In this document: piece after piece, positions 1 to 9,192 of the stretch | How positions within the stretch are numbered: position 1 is the first letter of the stretch | Layout of the letters: each line of letters begins with the position of its first letter | Assembly (NCBI GenBank): GCA_963976395.1 | Contig: CAXBLG010000018.1 | Location: forward strand, 1-51,636 | DNA length: 51,636 nt | DNA from: UBA11612 sp963976395 | Lineage (GTDB): Bacteria; Pseudomonadota; Alphaproteobacteria; Rhodospirillales; Rhodospirillaceae | Direction: 5' to 3' | Notes under the pieces: generated by a model | Seen by the model: the letters and a program-made list of their open reading frames with translations, nothing else | What the model was told of the DNA's origin: nothing | The model's database searches: none | Translations under genes and position numbers: made by a program

Positions 1-99
1 CCCAGGGAAAGGCCTCGGTGATCTGCCGGGCAATCCATTCCGCAGTTGGGTGATACGTTGCATTGACCCAGACGAGTTCTCTTCGCTTTAGATGGATGA
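1..99 (-). pseudogene. IS transposase fragment (rve/DDE family), cut by the window edge
   Basis: The reverse complement of bases 1-99 matches bases 36358-36456 of the intact IS transposase in this window, with one mismatch seen. It encodes the stretch that includes the ELVWVNATYHPTAEW segment, roughly residues 188-220 of the 339-residue protein. Towards the interior the similarity stops abruptly at base 99 and an in-frame TAG lies a few codons upstream, so the N-terminal two thirds is missing. Towards the left the fragment continues out of the window. It is in inverted orientation to the copy at 35.8 kb. Confidence 0.85.
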
Positions 100-221
100 G
101 GGCCATTTCAATAACCTAACTCATTTCCACGAATCGCGCTCGGATCAAGCACTGTGTTATTTACCGGCGCTTCCATGGTGCTTCCATGAAACAGGGCTGC
201 CGATACAACCTAAAAATAAAG

Positions 222-253
222 CCCGCTAACTCATTGAGTTAACGGGATTTTTT
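222..253. terminator. Rho-independent terminator, possibly bidirectional
   Basis: CCCGCTAACTCA pairs with TGAGTTAACGGG across a minimal loop with one internal mismatch. Six T follow on the plus strand, and on the minus strand a T-rich run (CTTTATTTTT) follows. It lies downstream of the minus-strand dioxygenase gene and probably ends its transcript. The following bases 254-277 (GGTTGCGGGGACCCGC...) look like a tRNA-end or attachment-site remnant but match no complete tRNA. Nothing else was recognised between 100 and 428. Confidence 0.6.
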
Positions 254-428
254 GGTTGCGGGGACCCGCATCAACCTTTGTCGAACAAAAGGCCATTGAA
301 AATAGGCCCAAATCTGGGACTTGCAACCAGCGTTACTTGCAGATTTCGGAAGCTTGGTTGTGAGTATCTGCAACTGCCTTGATTTGCCTCTAAAAGTTAG
401 ATCATGGCAGCGCACAAAATCGATAAAC

Positions 429-1301
429 TCAATTAGACAGTAGAATCATTGGATTGTGACCGGTAACGCTGATGCGCCACAATAAACGAGACTTGTCCGG
501 ATCATTGGTCAGGCGCGTGACGGGCCCTTTATGCATTGTCGCTAGCGTATCCCAAGCAACAATATCCCCCTGCTTGTAAGGATATCGTTGGACAAATTTC
601 GGCTGAATAGCGTGGTCCTTTAGTTCATCGAGCAGGTTTAACGCCGCTTGATTCTTCATACCCACGATTCCAAACGAACTACCTGCCACGGCATAGAGCG
701 CCTTTCGACCAGTAACCGGATGCTTCATGACCAAAGGCTGAAATACATTCGCTACCTTTTTTCTCTGCACATCGGTTAGTCTTTCGGCGGAGTAGGGAGA
801 ATTTTCGTCCATATCTGCACGATTGCCGTAATGATGAAGAACTTGGAGACCCTCGATCTCCTGCTTAAGGCTTTCCGGCAAAGCCTCGTAAGCCTGCGTC
901 ATATTTGCAATTTCAAGTTCTACTGGATTTGTTGGTGCAACGACTGAAAATGTGATGGTTGTGGAATTAGGCGGGTCGCGATAAGCAACATCAGTGTGCC
1001 AAAACGACGCCCCCTCATATACTCCGATTTGCTGGCCATTTTTTTTCATATTGGACAAAGTAAGCACAGCGGGATAACCCGGCAGCCGTAAATGATCGAG
1101 AAAATGCGGCTCAGGCGAGCCAAACCATGTGCAAAATGTATTGAACTGACCAACACTCAATTCCTGATTAGGAATCACCATGAATTGATGCTGGTAGAAC
1201 ATTTCAAGCAACGCTCTCATCATCTCCTGGTCAGGGTCCGCAGTCGAAAAGTCACAAATTTCAACGCCGAACGACCCACCCAATAACTTAGATCTTACCA
1301 T
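429..1301 (-). CDS. TauD/TfdA-family Fe(II)/2-oxoglutarate-dependent dioxygenase
   Basis: Predicted cytoplasmic non-haem iron dioxygenase that would hydroxylate a small substrate using 2-oxoglutarate and O2. The family iron triad is visible: the HTD motif in ASFWHTDVAYRDPP (His102 and Asp104 from the chosen start) and the distal His in ATMHKGP (about residue 257). An Arg that would bind 2-oxoglutarate follows about 15-19 residues later. Length (290 aa) is normal. The start at 1301 is preferred because GAGGAAG lies just before it and the protein then opens with a typical TauD N-terminus; starts at 1337 or 1340 would add 12-13 residues. It is the last gene of the minus-strand island. The substrate cannot be told; taurine is not implied. 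Confidence 0.88.
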   Translation of the reverse strand: MVRSKLLGGSFGVEICDFSTADPDQEMMRALLEMFYQHQFMVIPNQELSVGQFNTFCTWFGSPEPHFLDHLRLPGYPAVLTLSNMKKNGQQIGVYEGASFWHTDVAYRDPPNSTTITFSVVAPTNPVELEIANMTQAYEALPESLKQEIEGLQVLHHYGNRADMDENSPYSAERLTDVQRKKVANVFQPLVMKHPVTGRKALYAVAGSSFGIVGMKNQAALNLLDELKDHAIQPKFVQRYPYKQGDIVAWDTLATMHKGPVTRLTNDPDKSRLLWRISVTGHNPMILLSN

Positions 1302-1387
1302 GACTTCCTCGCAGACCTTCGGCCCTCCCAAAATCATCACCTAAATAGAGGAACTTCTGACTCTTCCGAACTGCGGTTATCACAGTC

Positions 1388-2530
1388 TTAAGGGCGGGCC
1401 CCTCGATGCACAAACTTCTGCACACGTTTGCCAGCCGCTTCGGAGGTAAAAAGGTTGCCATGAGAGTCGAATGCCGCCTGATGAAGACGATTCATCTGTC
1501 CTGCATAGCTACCATAATGGCCGAACGTAGTAATAATATCACCGTTGTCACGATCAACTAGGCGAATCAAAAAGTTTCCAATATCGGCAATTGCGATGAT
1601 GCTTTGATCACGATCCGGCCACAGGCTGATATTTCCAACGGTACCTGCCCCCTGCGTATCCCTCAGATAGAAGTGCTCGGCTACAAAAGTTCCATCTTTT
1701 TCAAAAATTTGCATACGATTGTTATCGCGGTCACAGACATAGACAAATCCATCGCGTGCGACTTCTACGCAATGCACATTACGAAACTGCTGGGGGCGCT
1801 CATCTCTTGGACCATCACGAGACACCGCATTGTCGGTAGGTGGTTTACCGTATGCCCCCCACATGCGCTTGAACTTACCGCTGTCGGCATCAAAAACGAT
1901 GACGCGGTGATTTCCGTAACCGTCCGCGATATAGGCCTCGTTTTCTGTTGGATCGACATATATATCAGCAGCGCCGGAAAGTTGTGTCGTATCGAGGCTT
2001 CCCTTGGAGGGGCCTGCATGGCCTATCTGCAGTAAAAACTTGCCGTCGCGCGTAAATTTCAAAACCATACCGTCGGCGGGGGCTCCATCGTTTCTCTGGC
2101 GCGTGGCGCTTCCGCCAATCCAAACATTTCCCTTATGATCAACGGTAATTCCATGCTCGGTCGAGGGCCAATCATACCCCTCACCCGGCCCGCCCCAGGC
2201 CCGTACAATCTTACCGGAAGGATCAAATTCAATAACAGGTGGTGCAGCTACACAGCAAACCGAGCGAGGAGGCGTTGCCGCCGCTCCTAATTCGTAAGAC
2301 ACCAGCGTTGATGGACGATGTACGATCCACACGTGATCTTGCTCATCGACCCATATGCCGCCAACTTCGCCTATGACCCAGTTGTTTGGCAACGGCAGCT
2401 GAGGCCAATCGGCATCCACCACGTACTCGTGCCTGTCGTTCTTGCTGTCTACCGCGAAAGTGTCCGAAGCAGTAAGGGCAAAAACAATCAACAAGCCAGT
2501 CACTACACTCGATTTAACTCCTAAATACAT
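1388..2530 (-). CDS. Exported NHL-repeat beta-propeller protein
   Basis: A 380-residue protein with an N-terminal signal peptide (MYLGVKSSVVTGLLIVFALTA, cleavage near AVDS). A series of NHL/SMP-30-like blades follows, for example GGIWVDEQDHVWIVHRP, HGITVDHKGNVWIGGS, DIYVDPTENEAYIADGYGNHRV and CVEVARDGFVYVCDRDNNRMQIF. The closest known architecture is the six-bladed propeller of peptidyl-alpha-hydroxyglycine lyase-like proteins. Whether this one is an enzyme or a binding scaffold cannot be read. The start at 2530 is chosen because GGGAGG precedes the ATG at good spacing and places the signal peptide at the N-terminus. Upstream in-frame starts to 2617 would put a long polar stretch before it. 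Confidence 0.85.
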   Translation of the reverse strand: MYLGVKSSVVTGLLIVFALTASDTFAVDSKNDRHEYVVDADWPQLPLPNNWVIGEVGGIWVDEQDHVWIVHRPSTLVSYELGAAATPPRSVCCVAAPPVIEFDPSGKIVRAWGGPGEGYDWPSTEHGITVDHKGNVWIGGSATRQRNDGAPADGMVLKFTRDGKFLLQIGHAGPSKGSLDTTQLSGAADIYVDPTENEAYIADGYGNHRVIVFDADSGKFKRMWGAYGKPPTDNAVSRDGPRDERPQQFRNVHCVEVARDGFVYVCDRDNNRMQIFEKDGTFVAEHFYLRDTQGAGTVGNISLWPDRDQSIIAIADIGNFLIRLVDRDNGDIITTFGHYGSYAGQMNRLHQAAFDSHGNLFTSEAAGKRVQKFVHRGARP

Positions 2531-2689
2531 CACACCGCCTCCCACGCCTGATTTAATCATGCCAACGTTATCGCTTCTGATTGCTCTAGGACTCATTGCG
2601 AACACGCCCCACAGCAACGGACCATTTATAAAATTATTTCATTCAGAGCTTTCAAACGCAGATCCTAATACTCACGGAAAAGAAGAAAT

Positions 2690-3763
2690 CTATTTTGCGC
2701 CGTCAAAATATTCGACTATGAGCCGCGCAACGCGGCCCATACCGTCTTCAGTTTCCGCGCGCGGGCCGGTTAAATCCATATTGTAAAAAGAGATAATAAT
2801 CGGTCCCGAGTGAGCATAGATTATGCCAACATCATTTGTGACGCCGCCGGTTTCGCCGGTTTTATGGCCAACAGGGACTTGAAGGTAGTGAGGAATTTTC
2901 AGCTCTCCGGACTTTTGCCCACGCAGAATTCGTGTCATTTCCTCGCAGCTTTCTTGCGAGGCAATTGTACCTTGCTCAATGCCCTCAAGAAGTAGGCCCA
3001 TCTCTCGGGGCGTTGCCGCACCGAACCAGCTTTGCTCATTGGACGCGAGTTCAGCTGCTATTCCGGTCATATCTAAAGATGCGGAATCTTGGGCGATTTG
3101 CTCCCGCAAAATGGCTCTGCGCTCCTCAAGTTGAGAGTCCTTCTTTATCGTTGTGCAGCAAAGAGAGAATACGTCTTCGGGACTAAGTGAACTGTACTTT
3201 GAGTCAATAGCCACATACCTCTGGCGGAAAAACTCGTAGGTTGTTTGAGTTTGGTTCAGCACATTGAATCCAGATTGCCTAAGAAATTCGTTTACCTTGT
3301 CCTTTCCCCCAACTTTGGCGATCATCATATCGGTCGCCGTATTGTCGCTGGTAATGATCATCTCTGTAATTAAATCTCTGATTGTCGGGCTCAGTCCTAC
3401 ATCTTTGTATCTGAATATGCCGGACCCCCCACGCATGTCTGAAAGTTCAATCGTTACGCGCTCATCAAGGTTCAATTGCCCAGCATCTGCCATACGGTAG
3501 GCAAGCACCATAGTTGCGATTTTAATCGTACTCGCACTTTCAAAATGCTCATCTGCCAGAACGCCGGCCACTTCCCCAAGCTTCAAATGCTTGATATATA
3601 TCCCGGACTTTGCGGGAAACCGCGAAAGCTCTGCCTCCAGCAGACGCGTTAAATTGGATTTTTCTGAGTCAGAGGTGTCCGCCGCGCTCTGGGCAAAAGC
3701 AGGACTCGACAGTACTTGGACAAATAGCAACGCCGTAACTATCCGCGACATAATGGAATTCAT
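2690..3763 (-). CDS. Class A beta-lactamase-like exported serine hydrolase
   Basis: A 357-residue periplasmic protein with a signal peptide ending near AFAQ (residue 25). The active-site motifs of class A beta-lactamases and PBP-like hydrolases are in order: STIK (Ser78, Lys81), SDN (139-141) and KTG (301-303, in GHKTGETGG). The classical omega-loop ExxLN is not obvious. An inserted charged segment (about 180-245) takes its place, so hydrolysis of beta-lactams is uncertain and a related peptidase or esterase role is possible. SD sequence GAGGGG precedes the ATG. It sits between the NHL protein and an Lrp regulator in the exported-hydrolase group. Confidence 0.85.
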   Translation of the reverse strand: MNSIMSRIVTALLFVQVLSSPAFAQSAADTSDSEKSNLTRLLEAELSRFPAKSGIYIKHLKLGEVAGVLADEHFESASTIKIATMVLAYRMADAGQLNLDERVTIELSDMRGGSGIFRYKDVGLSPTIRDLITEMIITSDNTATDMMIAKVGGKDKVNEFLRQSGFNVLNQTQTTYEFFRQRYVAIDSKYSSLSPEDVFSLCCTTIKKDSQLEERRAILREQIAQDSASLDMTGIAAELASNEQSWFGAATPREMGLLLEGIEQGTIASQESCEEMTRILRGQKSGELKIPHYLQVPVGHKTGETGGVTNDVGIIYAHSGPIIISFYNMDLTGPRAETEDGMGRVARLIVEYFDGAK

Positions 3764-3871
3764 TATCCCCTCTCCTCAAATAAGCAGTGAGAAACTTATG
3801 AGTGCATGGAATTTAAAACCGTAAAAAGTCAACCACGTGCACAACAAGTAAGTCTACGCTTCACACCGATC

Positions 3872-4366
3872 TTAGGCCGACGCAGCTTCAGCAACGCTCG
3901 TAAGCAATGGCAAGCTTTTAGTAGCCTTAACTTCTGAAACAACAGGATAGTATACAACTGTCAGGATACCCGGGAGCTTGGAAAGTCGGCCATGTGCAAA
4001 TTCTTTAAATGATTCAACATCCTTCGCAACAACTCGAAGAAAGAAATCAAAATCCCCTAGCACAACATGGCACTCTATGACTTCAGGGAAAGAACGAAGA
4101 GATCGGGACAATGAAGATATGTTCAAATTATCAATTCGATCAGCCTTTAGCTCGATAAAAAACTCGCTTTTGAAGCTAAGCTTTCTTGGGTCGAGAATGG
4201 CAACAGTCCTGAGGATGTAACCGTCACACCTTAACCTGTTAACGCGTCGACTGCAGGACGCTTGCGAAATTCCAACCTTCTGAGCCAAATCGCGCGTCGA
4301 AAGCGTGGCATCCTCTTGCAAAATATTCAGGATACTCACGTTGATCTGATCGAGTCCTACTCCCAT
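3872..4366 (-). CDS. Lrp/AsnC-family transcriptional regulator
   Basis: A 164-residue DNA-binding regulator. The N-terminal winged HTH is clear (LDQINVSILNILQEDATLST...VGISQASCSRRVNRLRCDGYI, residues about 5-55). The C-terminal RAM/AsnC ligand-binding domain follows (about 75-150; VIECHVVLGDFDFFLRV is the typical signature). Such proteins form octamers and respond to amino acids or other small metabolites. The gene lies between two exported serine hydrolase genes on the same strand, so local regulation of these is plausible but not shown. No strong SD sequence is seen before the ATG. Confidence 0.93.
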   Translation of the reverse strand: MGVGLDQINVSILNILQEDATLSTRDLAQKVGISQASCSRRVNRLRCDGYILRTVAILDPRKLSFKSEFFIELKADRIDNLNISSLSRSLRSFPEVIECHVVLGDFDFFLRVVAKDVESFKEFAHGRLSKLPGILTVVYYPVVSEVKATKSLPLLTSVAEAASA

Positions 4367-4408
4367 TTAACATCTACACTTCAACTCACTTTCAGTAAGC
4401 TCGCACCT

Positions 4409-6016
4409 CTACTGAGAGGATGCTTTCTCAAAGCCACCCGCATTAATATGGGCGAACATACGCATTGCCCCACTCTCTGCTGGAGCAAATACATATTTGT
4501 TAGAGTCTCGAAAGCCCGTTTCAGGAGGAAGTTCACCTTCTAGGACAAACGCGCCTGGCCCCGCCGGACGATAAACGCCGCGACCATCCACAATCAGCCC
4601 TCCATCCCCACTAGATTTTACAACAATGCCTTCGCCTGCATTCTCTTGAGATTGATTGGCTGGAATATAGTAATAGGTACCCACGTACTGGCTCACATCA
4701 ACTTCCGCGTCTTTAGACATAGGAAGCGGCCCTAGAAAATATTCCAACACCATGGCGCGCACGCCACTGTGAGACAATTGAGGCAACACCGGCCCTTCAA
4801 CCGGCTCAAGGGATGCCGCGGATTCTGTGAGGGCGTCCGCACCCGGTTCTCCGCCTCCACCCATCGTAACAAACACACCGACTTTTTTGTCGAGCATCAT
4901 AATTTCCATGGATCGGAAATTAATGCTGCCGTAGTGCTCAATCACGGGTTCGCCATTATAGTCATATGTGAAAAATTGCATGCCAAACCCACTAGCATCG
5001 GGATGATTCCCGCGCTTGCGCGTGTGCATCAGCTTAAAGGTCTCCGGCTGCAAAAGAGCTGACCCGCTACCTTGCCCCTCCATAATATGAGCTTTAATCC
5101 ACTTCGCCATATCGCCCGCTGTAGAATTCATATCTCCAGCATAGGAAATATAGGGAGTAATCGCCGGATAGCGCAGTTCCACCGGCGACTGACCATCCAC
5201 AAAAGAATACTGAGTCACAATATTCGGCGGAGCTTCAAGAGCATTAGTCAACGCCGTGTGAGTCATTCCGAGAGGTTCGTAAATATTCTCCCGCAAATAG
5301 TTTTCCAAGGTTTGCCCGGTAATATCCTCCACCATGAAACCCAGCGTCGCGCTACACGGATTACAATAAAGCGACAACGTGCCCGGCTGGCGAACCACCG
5401 GCGGGGTATGCTCGGCAATGTATTCCGCAGGTAACGGTGGTGCGGGCCTTGGGGTTTCCGCACTCGACCAAATCGTGCGTACCGGTTCAAGGCCGCCCTG
5501 ATGTGTCAACATATCCCAAATCGTGATTTCATCACCAAACGGATTTTCTAGTTGAATCCGTTTCAGATATTTGTTTACCGGGTCATCAAGAGAATCAATT
5601 TGACCTCGTTCCAAAAGCTGGGCGATCGCCGTCCCAAAAAACGTTTTTGTGAGCGACCCAATACGGAATTGAGATGTGTCAGGGTCTACCGGCTTTTTTT
5701 GTGCCCAGTCAGCGTAGCCATACCCTTTCTTAAATATAACCTCATCTCCATGTGTTACGGAGATAGCCAGCGCTGAAACCCGGCGTTCAGCAAGTACTTT
5801 TCCAAACGTATTGTCCGCCCATTGCTCGATAGCCAACGGGTCCATCTGTCCTACCGAAGCTGCCGGACTCGTCTTTTCCACCTCTTGTTGGCCAGAATCA
5901 CATGAGACAAGAACCGCACACAAACACGTTATTGCAAGGCCGATGACTAGTTTTCTAATTACCGGCGGCGTAAACATCGCTGCATTAGGAATGAACTCAA
6001 CACTCTTCAAGTACAT
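4409..6016 (-). CDS. Class C beta-lactamase-family serine hydrolase lipoprotein
   Basis: A 535-residue member of the beta-lactamase/transpeptidase-like family PF00144. The catalytic motifs are SLTK (Ser121, Lys124), YCN (Tyr217-Asn219) and HYG (His361-Gly363, at the KTG position). The N-terminus has a hydrophobic segment ending in the lipobox LVSC, giving a lipidated Cys39, so the enzyme is probably anchored in a membrane facing the periplasm. A C-terminal domain of about 110 residues follows the catalytic core (VDVSQYVGTYYY onward), as in esterase and peptidase members. AAGGAG precedes the start. It is separated from the upstream TonB receptor by a hairpin. Confidence 0.88.
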   Translation of the reverse strand: MYLKSVEFIPNAAMFTPPVIRKLVIGLAITCLCAVLVSCDSGQQEVEKTSPAASVGQMDPLAIEQWADNTFGKVLAERRVSALAISVTHGDEVIFKKGYGYADWAQKKPVDPDTSQFRIGSLTKTFFGTAIAQLLERGQIDSLDDPVNKYLKRIQLENPFGDEITIWDMLTHQGGLEPVRTIWSSAETPRPAPPLPAEYIAEHTPPVVRQPGTLSLYCNPCSATLGFMVEDITGQTLENYLRENIYEPLGMTHTALTNALEAPPNIVTQYSFVDGQSPVELRYPAITPYISYAGDMNSTAGDMAKWIKAHIMEGQGSGSALLQPETFKLMHTRKRGNHPDASGFGMQFFTYDYNGEPVIEHYGSINFRSMEIMMLDKKVGVFVTMGGGGEPGADALTESAASLEPVEGPVLPQLSHSGVRAMVLEYFLGPLPMSKDAEVDVSQYVGTYYYIPANQSQENAGEGIVVKSSGDGGLIVDGRGVYRPAGPGAFVLEGELPPETGFRDSNKYVFAPAESGAMRMFAHINAGGFEKASSQ

Positions 6017-6105
6017 TGCGTACTCCTTGGGCTGATATGGAATGCTCGCCTATTCGATTATCACATCGCGGCAACAGCGCTGACAGAGAATATGTAGGCG
6101 GAAGT

Positions 6106-6129
6106 GTCGGAGGCACAATTGCCTCCGAC
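6106..6129. terminator. Perfect 10-bp hairpin downstream of TonB receptor
   Basis: GTCGGAGGCA and TGCCTCCGAC form a perfect stem around a 4-nt loop, 13 bases after the stop of the minus-strand receptor gene. A long U-run is missing, so it may be a weak intrinsic terminator or an mRNA 3'-end stabiliser. Confidence 0.55.
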
Positions 6130-6141
6130 TAGAGCGTACCC

Positions 6142-8955
6142 TTACATTCTAAATCTAACGCCAGCACGGAACATCCGCCCCAAGCTGTCGTAGTAAAGCG
6201 GGTTAGACGGTGGCGTGGAGAATGCAACCCCACCCGGACCTTGCGCAACAAGAGCTGGATCTTTGTTCATAAGATTTCGGACATTCAAATACGCGTCTAC
6301 GCCGGCGCCATCCTGATCTATGTCTAATATTTTGTACGTCAGGGCTGCATCCAAATAGAGTGCGCCAGGAACGTGATTATCGTTGACCGTTCTGTTCAGA
6401 CTGGAAGAGTCAGGGCACGAAGTAGTGCACTCGATATTGGTGTTGGCATAAACCCCTGCACTAATTCCGCGTCCCGTCAAAGTCACGCGCACAGGATCGT
6501 TGGTATAGGTAGCCGACAACCTGTAGCGCCATTTTGGCGGGCCGCTTCCACCATTGGCTCCGACCGTGTCGGTAGGCGGGCTACTGCCTGTATCTTCGTA
6601 GTTCTTGAGATAGCGTGTCGCCAGAACTCGGAAGGTTAAGTCGCCTTGCCAGTTAGAGACAAGGTTATCCAACGGCATATCATAGCTAGCCTCAATATCC
6701 AGCCCCCGTGCAATTTGCTTCACGAAGTTGGTCGGTTGAATTTTTACAATTGAGATTACGTTGTTTGCATCATATTCAAGATTGTCACAGAAAATCTGTT
6801 CGCCGCGAAAGCAGCGATCAACCGTTTCTTGGCGGCCGACCGTTCCAATAGCATTGTTAATTTTGATGTTGTAGAAATCGACCGATGCGCTCAATCCTGG
6901 AGCCCACGAAGGCTGATAAATGGCGCCAACTCCTGTTGTGTCGGCCTTCTCCGGATTGAGGTTGATATTACCCGAAAGCAGTGATTGAACGTCGGTAAGA
7001 ACGTTGCCCCGGAAAGGGTCAACAATCACGTTTCCTGTGAAAATACCGGCCGCAAACAATTCCTGGCGATGCGGCGCCCTAATATCGCGCGAACGGGTAG
7101 CGCGGAATGTGATGTCATCAACGGGTGAATACGTCGCACCGGCCTTCCAGGTCGTAACGTAACCGGAAGTGCTGTAACTCGTCATACGCACCGCGCCGTT
7201 GAACTCAAGAGACTTGGCCCAGGGCAAATCATTGGCAAGAGGGACGACGGTTTCCACGAACCCCTCGGTGACGCTATACGAACCGAAGGTTGGTGCTTGA
7301 TTGCCGACCCAGGATTGATTGGCAGCGTTTATAGCGCTTTCGATTCCGCCGCCGCTCTCTTTGCGGTGCTCCACGCCCAACGCCAACGAAACCGGCCCGG
7401 CCCAGGTTGAAAGCGGCTCACCCGTGACCGTTCCGGCAATCACTTCTTGCTTATTGGTCTCGAAGGCATACGACCAGTCGGCAACGTAATCGATGGCAGA
7501 CTGTGAATTTACGCCAGTACCAAAGACATTCCACGGCACGCATCCGTTGCCAGGATCTGTAAGTGTAGTGCGACAAACAATGGCACCGTTCGAATCTCGA
7601 ACCGCATCAATGGCGTTGTTGAACGGTGTTCGTATCCGGTCGTAGAAACTTTTGCGGGCTCCCGCTTTGCCGTACTGGTAATATACATCCCAGTTCCACC
7701 GGCTATCGAATATATCGAAGTTTCCGGTGGCACCGGCGACGTAGCGCCTGACTGTCCGCTCATTCTCGCCTTGAATAGGCTCTAAGTCGCTGCTGTACGA
7801 ACCCATCTGCAGTGTTGTTAGGCCAAGCGTTTGCATCTGCGTACGAATTTCATCGGGGATAAACGCATTGTCCCCTTGGATCGTGATATTTCCCGGACTG
7901 AAATGAGTGGCCGTTACAGTCCGACTTTTATTGAAAGCCCAGCTCCATTCAGCGAACACCTCAATATCATCGGTAACTTCGTAGCTAAGCCTTGCAAATG
8001 CATTTTGGCGCGAAGCGCTGGGGTCCAAGCTGATATCTTGGTGAACATCGTTCGCACGCCATTCTCCACCCTGCATCCAAGGGTCACGGCGCAGAGCACC
8101 GTAGTTGAACTGATAAGGCTCTCCGCCGGGGCCGAATGCAATTCCAGCAAGTGGGCCTGCGGTGATAATGCCTCCCGGCGTTTGATTGCTTGGTGCTGTT
8201 TGAGACAACACGAGACGTTCGGGTAGCCCACTCCCGGGTGCATAATCTGGGTTGTTAATAATGTTCCAACCCTGCTCGCACCAATCTCGGGGGCATCCAA
8301 ATATACCGTCAATTTTACTTGCTTCGCCGCTGATCAGAAAATGACCCCGCTCAGAAGCGAAGGGTGTGCCGGCAGCTAATGAAACGTTCCAATTGCGATC
8401 GTCTCCGTACGTGGAAACACCTCCTTGAACTTCCCCTTTTATGCCGGTGAAGCGCTTGTCGAGGACGAAGTTGACGACACCGGCAAGCGCATCCGAACCA
8501 TACGCCGCCGACGCGCCGCCAGTGACAACGTCAACACGTGAAATGAGCTGCTGAGGGAACGTGTTAACGTCCACCTGACCGGTGGGCTGCGATCCCACAT
8601 TGCGCTTACCGTCAAGCAGAACCAGAACTCGGGTCGTGCCCAAATTTCTGAGGTTCAATGCATTGATACCCGTACCGCCGGCGCTAATGCTCGTTCGACC
8701 ACCCTGCGGTGTAGTGCTGCCCGTCAACTGAGGCAACTCGTTGACGAAATCAGCAACGTTGGCCGGAGCGCTGTCTTGAATTTGATCGACGCTCATCACC
8801 GTAAGAGGAGTTGGTGCCTCATAGCCGTCGCGCACGACCCGCGTGCCGGTTACAACAATTTCCTCAACCGCCGCTGGCTGTTGCGCTGCTGCAGGGCCAG
8901 CCAACAAGAGTGCAATAGGAGCGATTCCATATCGCAGCGTGTTCCGTGTAAGCAT
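6142..8955 (-). CDS. TonB-dependent outer-membrane receptor (no STN domain)
   Basis: A 937-residue outer-membrane transporter. The signal peptide (residues 1-24, ending AAAQQ) is followed by a TonB box-like VEEIVVTGTRV. The plug domain spans about 40-165 and includes TRVLVLLDGKR and RVDVVTGGASAAYGSDALAGVVNF. A 22-strand-type barrel ends in the typical C-terminal aromatic strand (GRMFRAGVRFRM). It resembles the receptor at 15091-18015 throughout, so the two are paralogues. Such receptors import large or scarce substrates using TonB energy; the substrate here is unknown. The start has GGGGGAC upstream. It shares a conserved leader block with its paralogue. Confidence 0.95.
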   Translation of the reverse strand: MLTRNTLRYGIAPIALLLAGPAAAQQPAAVEEIVVTGTRVVRDGYEAPTPLTVMSVDQIQDSAPANVADFVNELPQLTGSTTPQGGRTSISAGGTGINALNLRNLGTTRVLVLLDGKRNVGSQPTGQVDVNTFPQQLISRVDVVTGGASAAYGSDALAGVVNFVLDKRFTGIKGEVQGGVSTYGDDRNWNVSLAAGTPFASERGHFLISGEASKIDGIFGCPRDWCEQGWNIINNPDYAPGSGLPERLVLSQTAPSNQTPGGIITAGPLAGIAFGPGGEPYQFNYGALRRDPWMQGGEWRANDVHQDISLDPSASRQNAFARLSYEVTDDIEVFAEWSWAFNKSRTVTATHFSPGNITIQGDNAFIPDEIRTQMQTLGLTTLQMGSYSSDLEPIQGENERTVRRYVAGATGNFDIFDSRWNWDVYYQYGKAGARKSFYDRIRTPFNNAIDAVRDSNGAIVCRTTLTDPGNGCVPWNVFGTGVNSQSAIDYVADWSYAFETNKQEVIAGTVTGEPLSTWAGPVSLALGVEHRKESGGGIESAINAANQSWVGNQAPTFGSYSVTEGFVETVVPLANDLPWAKSLEFNGAVRMTSYSTSGYVTTWKAGATYSPVDDITFRATRSRDIRAPHRQELFAAGIFTGNVIVDPFRGNVLTDVQSLLSGNINLNPEKADTTGVGAIYQPSWAPGLSASVDFYNIKINNAIGTVGRQETVDRCFRGEQIFCDNLEYDANNVISIVKIQPTNFVKQIARGLDIEASYDMPLDNLVSNWQGDLTFRVLATRYLKNYEDTGSSPPTDTVGANGGSGPPKWRYRLSATYTNDPVRVTLTGRGISAGVYANTNIECTTSCPDSSSLNRTVNDNHVPGALYLDAALTYKILDIDQDGAGVDAYLNVRNLMNKDPALVAQGPGGVAFSTPPSNPLYYDSLGRMFRAGVRFRM

Positions 8956-8997
8956 TTAACAGTCCCCCAACTAGAAAAAATGTCGCTGCCGGTCCCC

Positions 8998-9053
8998 AGA
9001 CCGAAAGCGCATACGTGAATCTAGATGCACGGGAACCGAAATTCCGGTACTCG
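8998..9053 (-). promoter_or_regulatory. Conserved leader block shared with the second TonB receptor
   Basis: This 56-bp stretch aligns without gaps to 18054-18109 at about two thirds identity. The blocks TTCCGGTACTCG, TAGATG and AGCGC (plus-strand reading) sit at identical spacing. It ends 43 bases before the receptor start, against 39 in the paralogue. It could be a shared promoter/operator or a structured 5' UTR: GUGCAU can pair with AUGCGC here, and GCGCC with GGCGC in the paralogue. The rest of 8956-9192 shows nothing else recognisable. Confidence 0.6.
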
Positions 9054-9192
9054 GCTCGAAAATCGCCTTTTAGTTGTAGGGTTTAGCGCTCTGAAACTGC
9101 GAGCTCATCAAGGCATCCACCCCAGGAAGGCTTTACGCCGCCTCTGATAGGCAACGCATTCTGCACCGATACGCCAGCAAACCGTAAATCTA

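Noticed and set aside
254..290. Sequence resembling the 3' end of a tRNA or an attachment core
   Set aside because: Only a GGTTGCGGGG-like stretch is present; no cloverleaf could be built and no second copy was seen in the window.
1604..2035. 143-codon plus-strand frame opposite the NHL gene
   Set aside because: It lies fully within a well-supported minus-strand gene and shows no family features, so it is a shadow.
7914..8312. 132-codon minus-strand frame within the TonB receptor
   Set aside because: It is an out-of-frame overlap with a receptor whose own frame is clearly coding.
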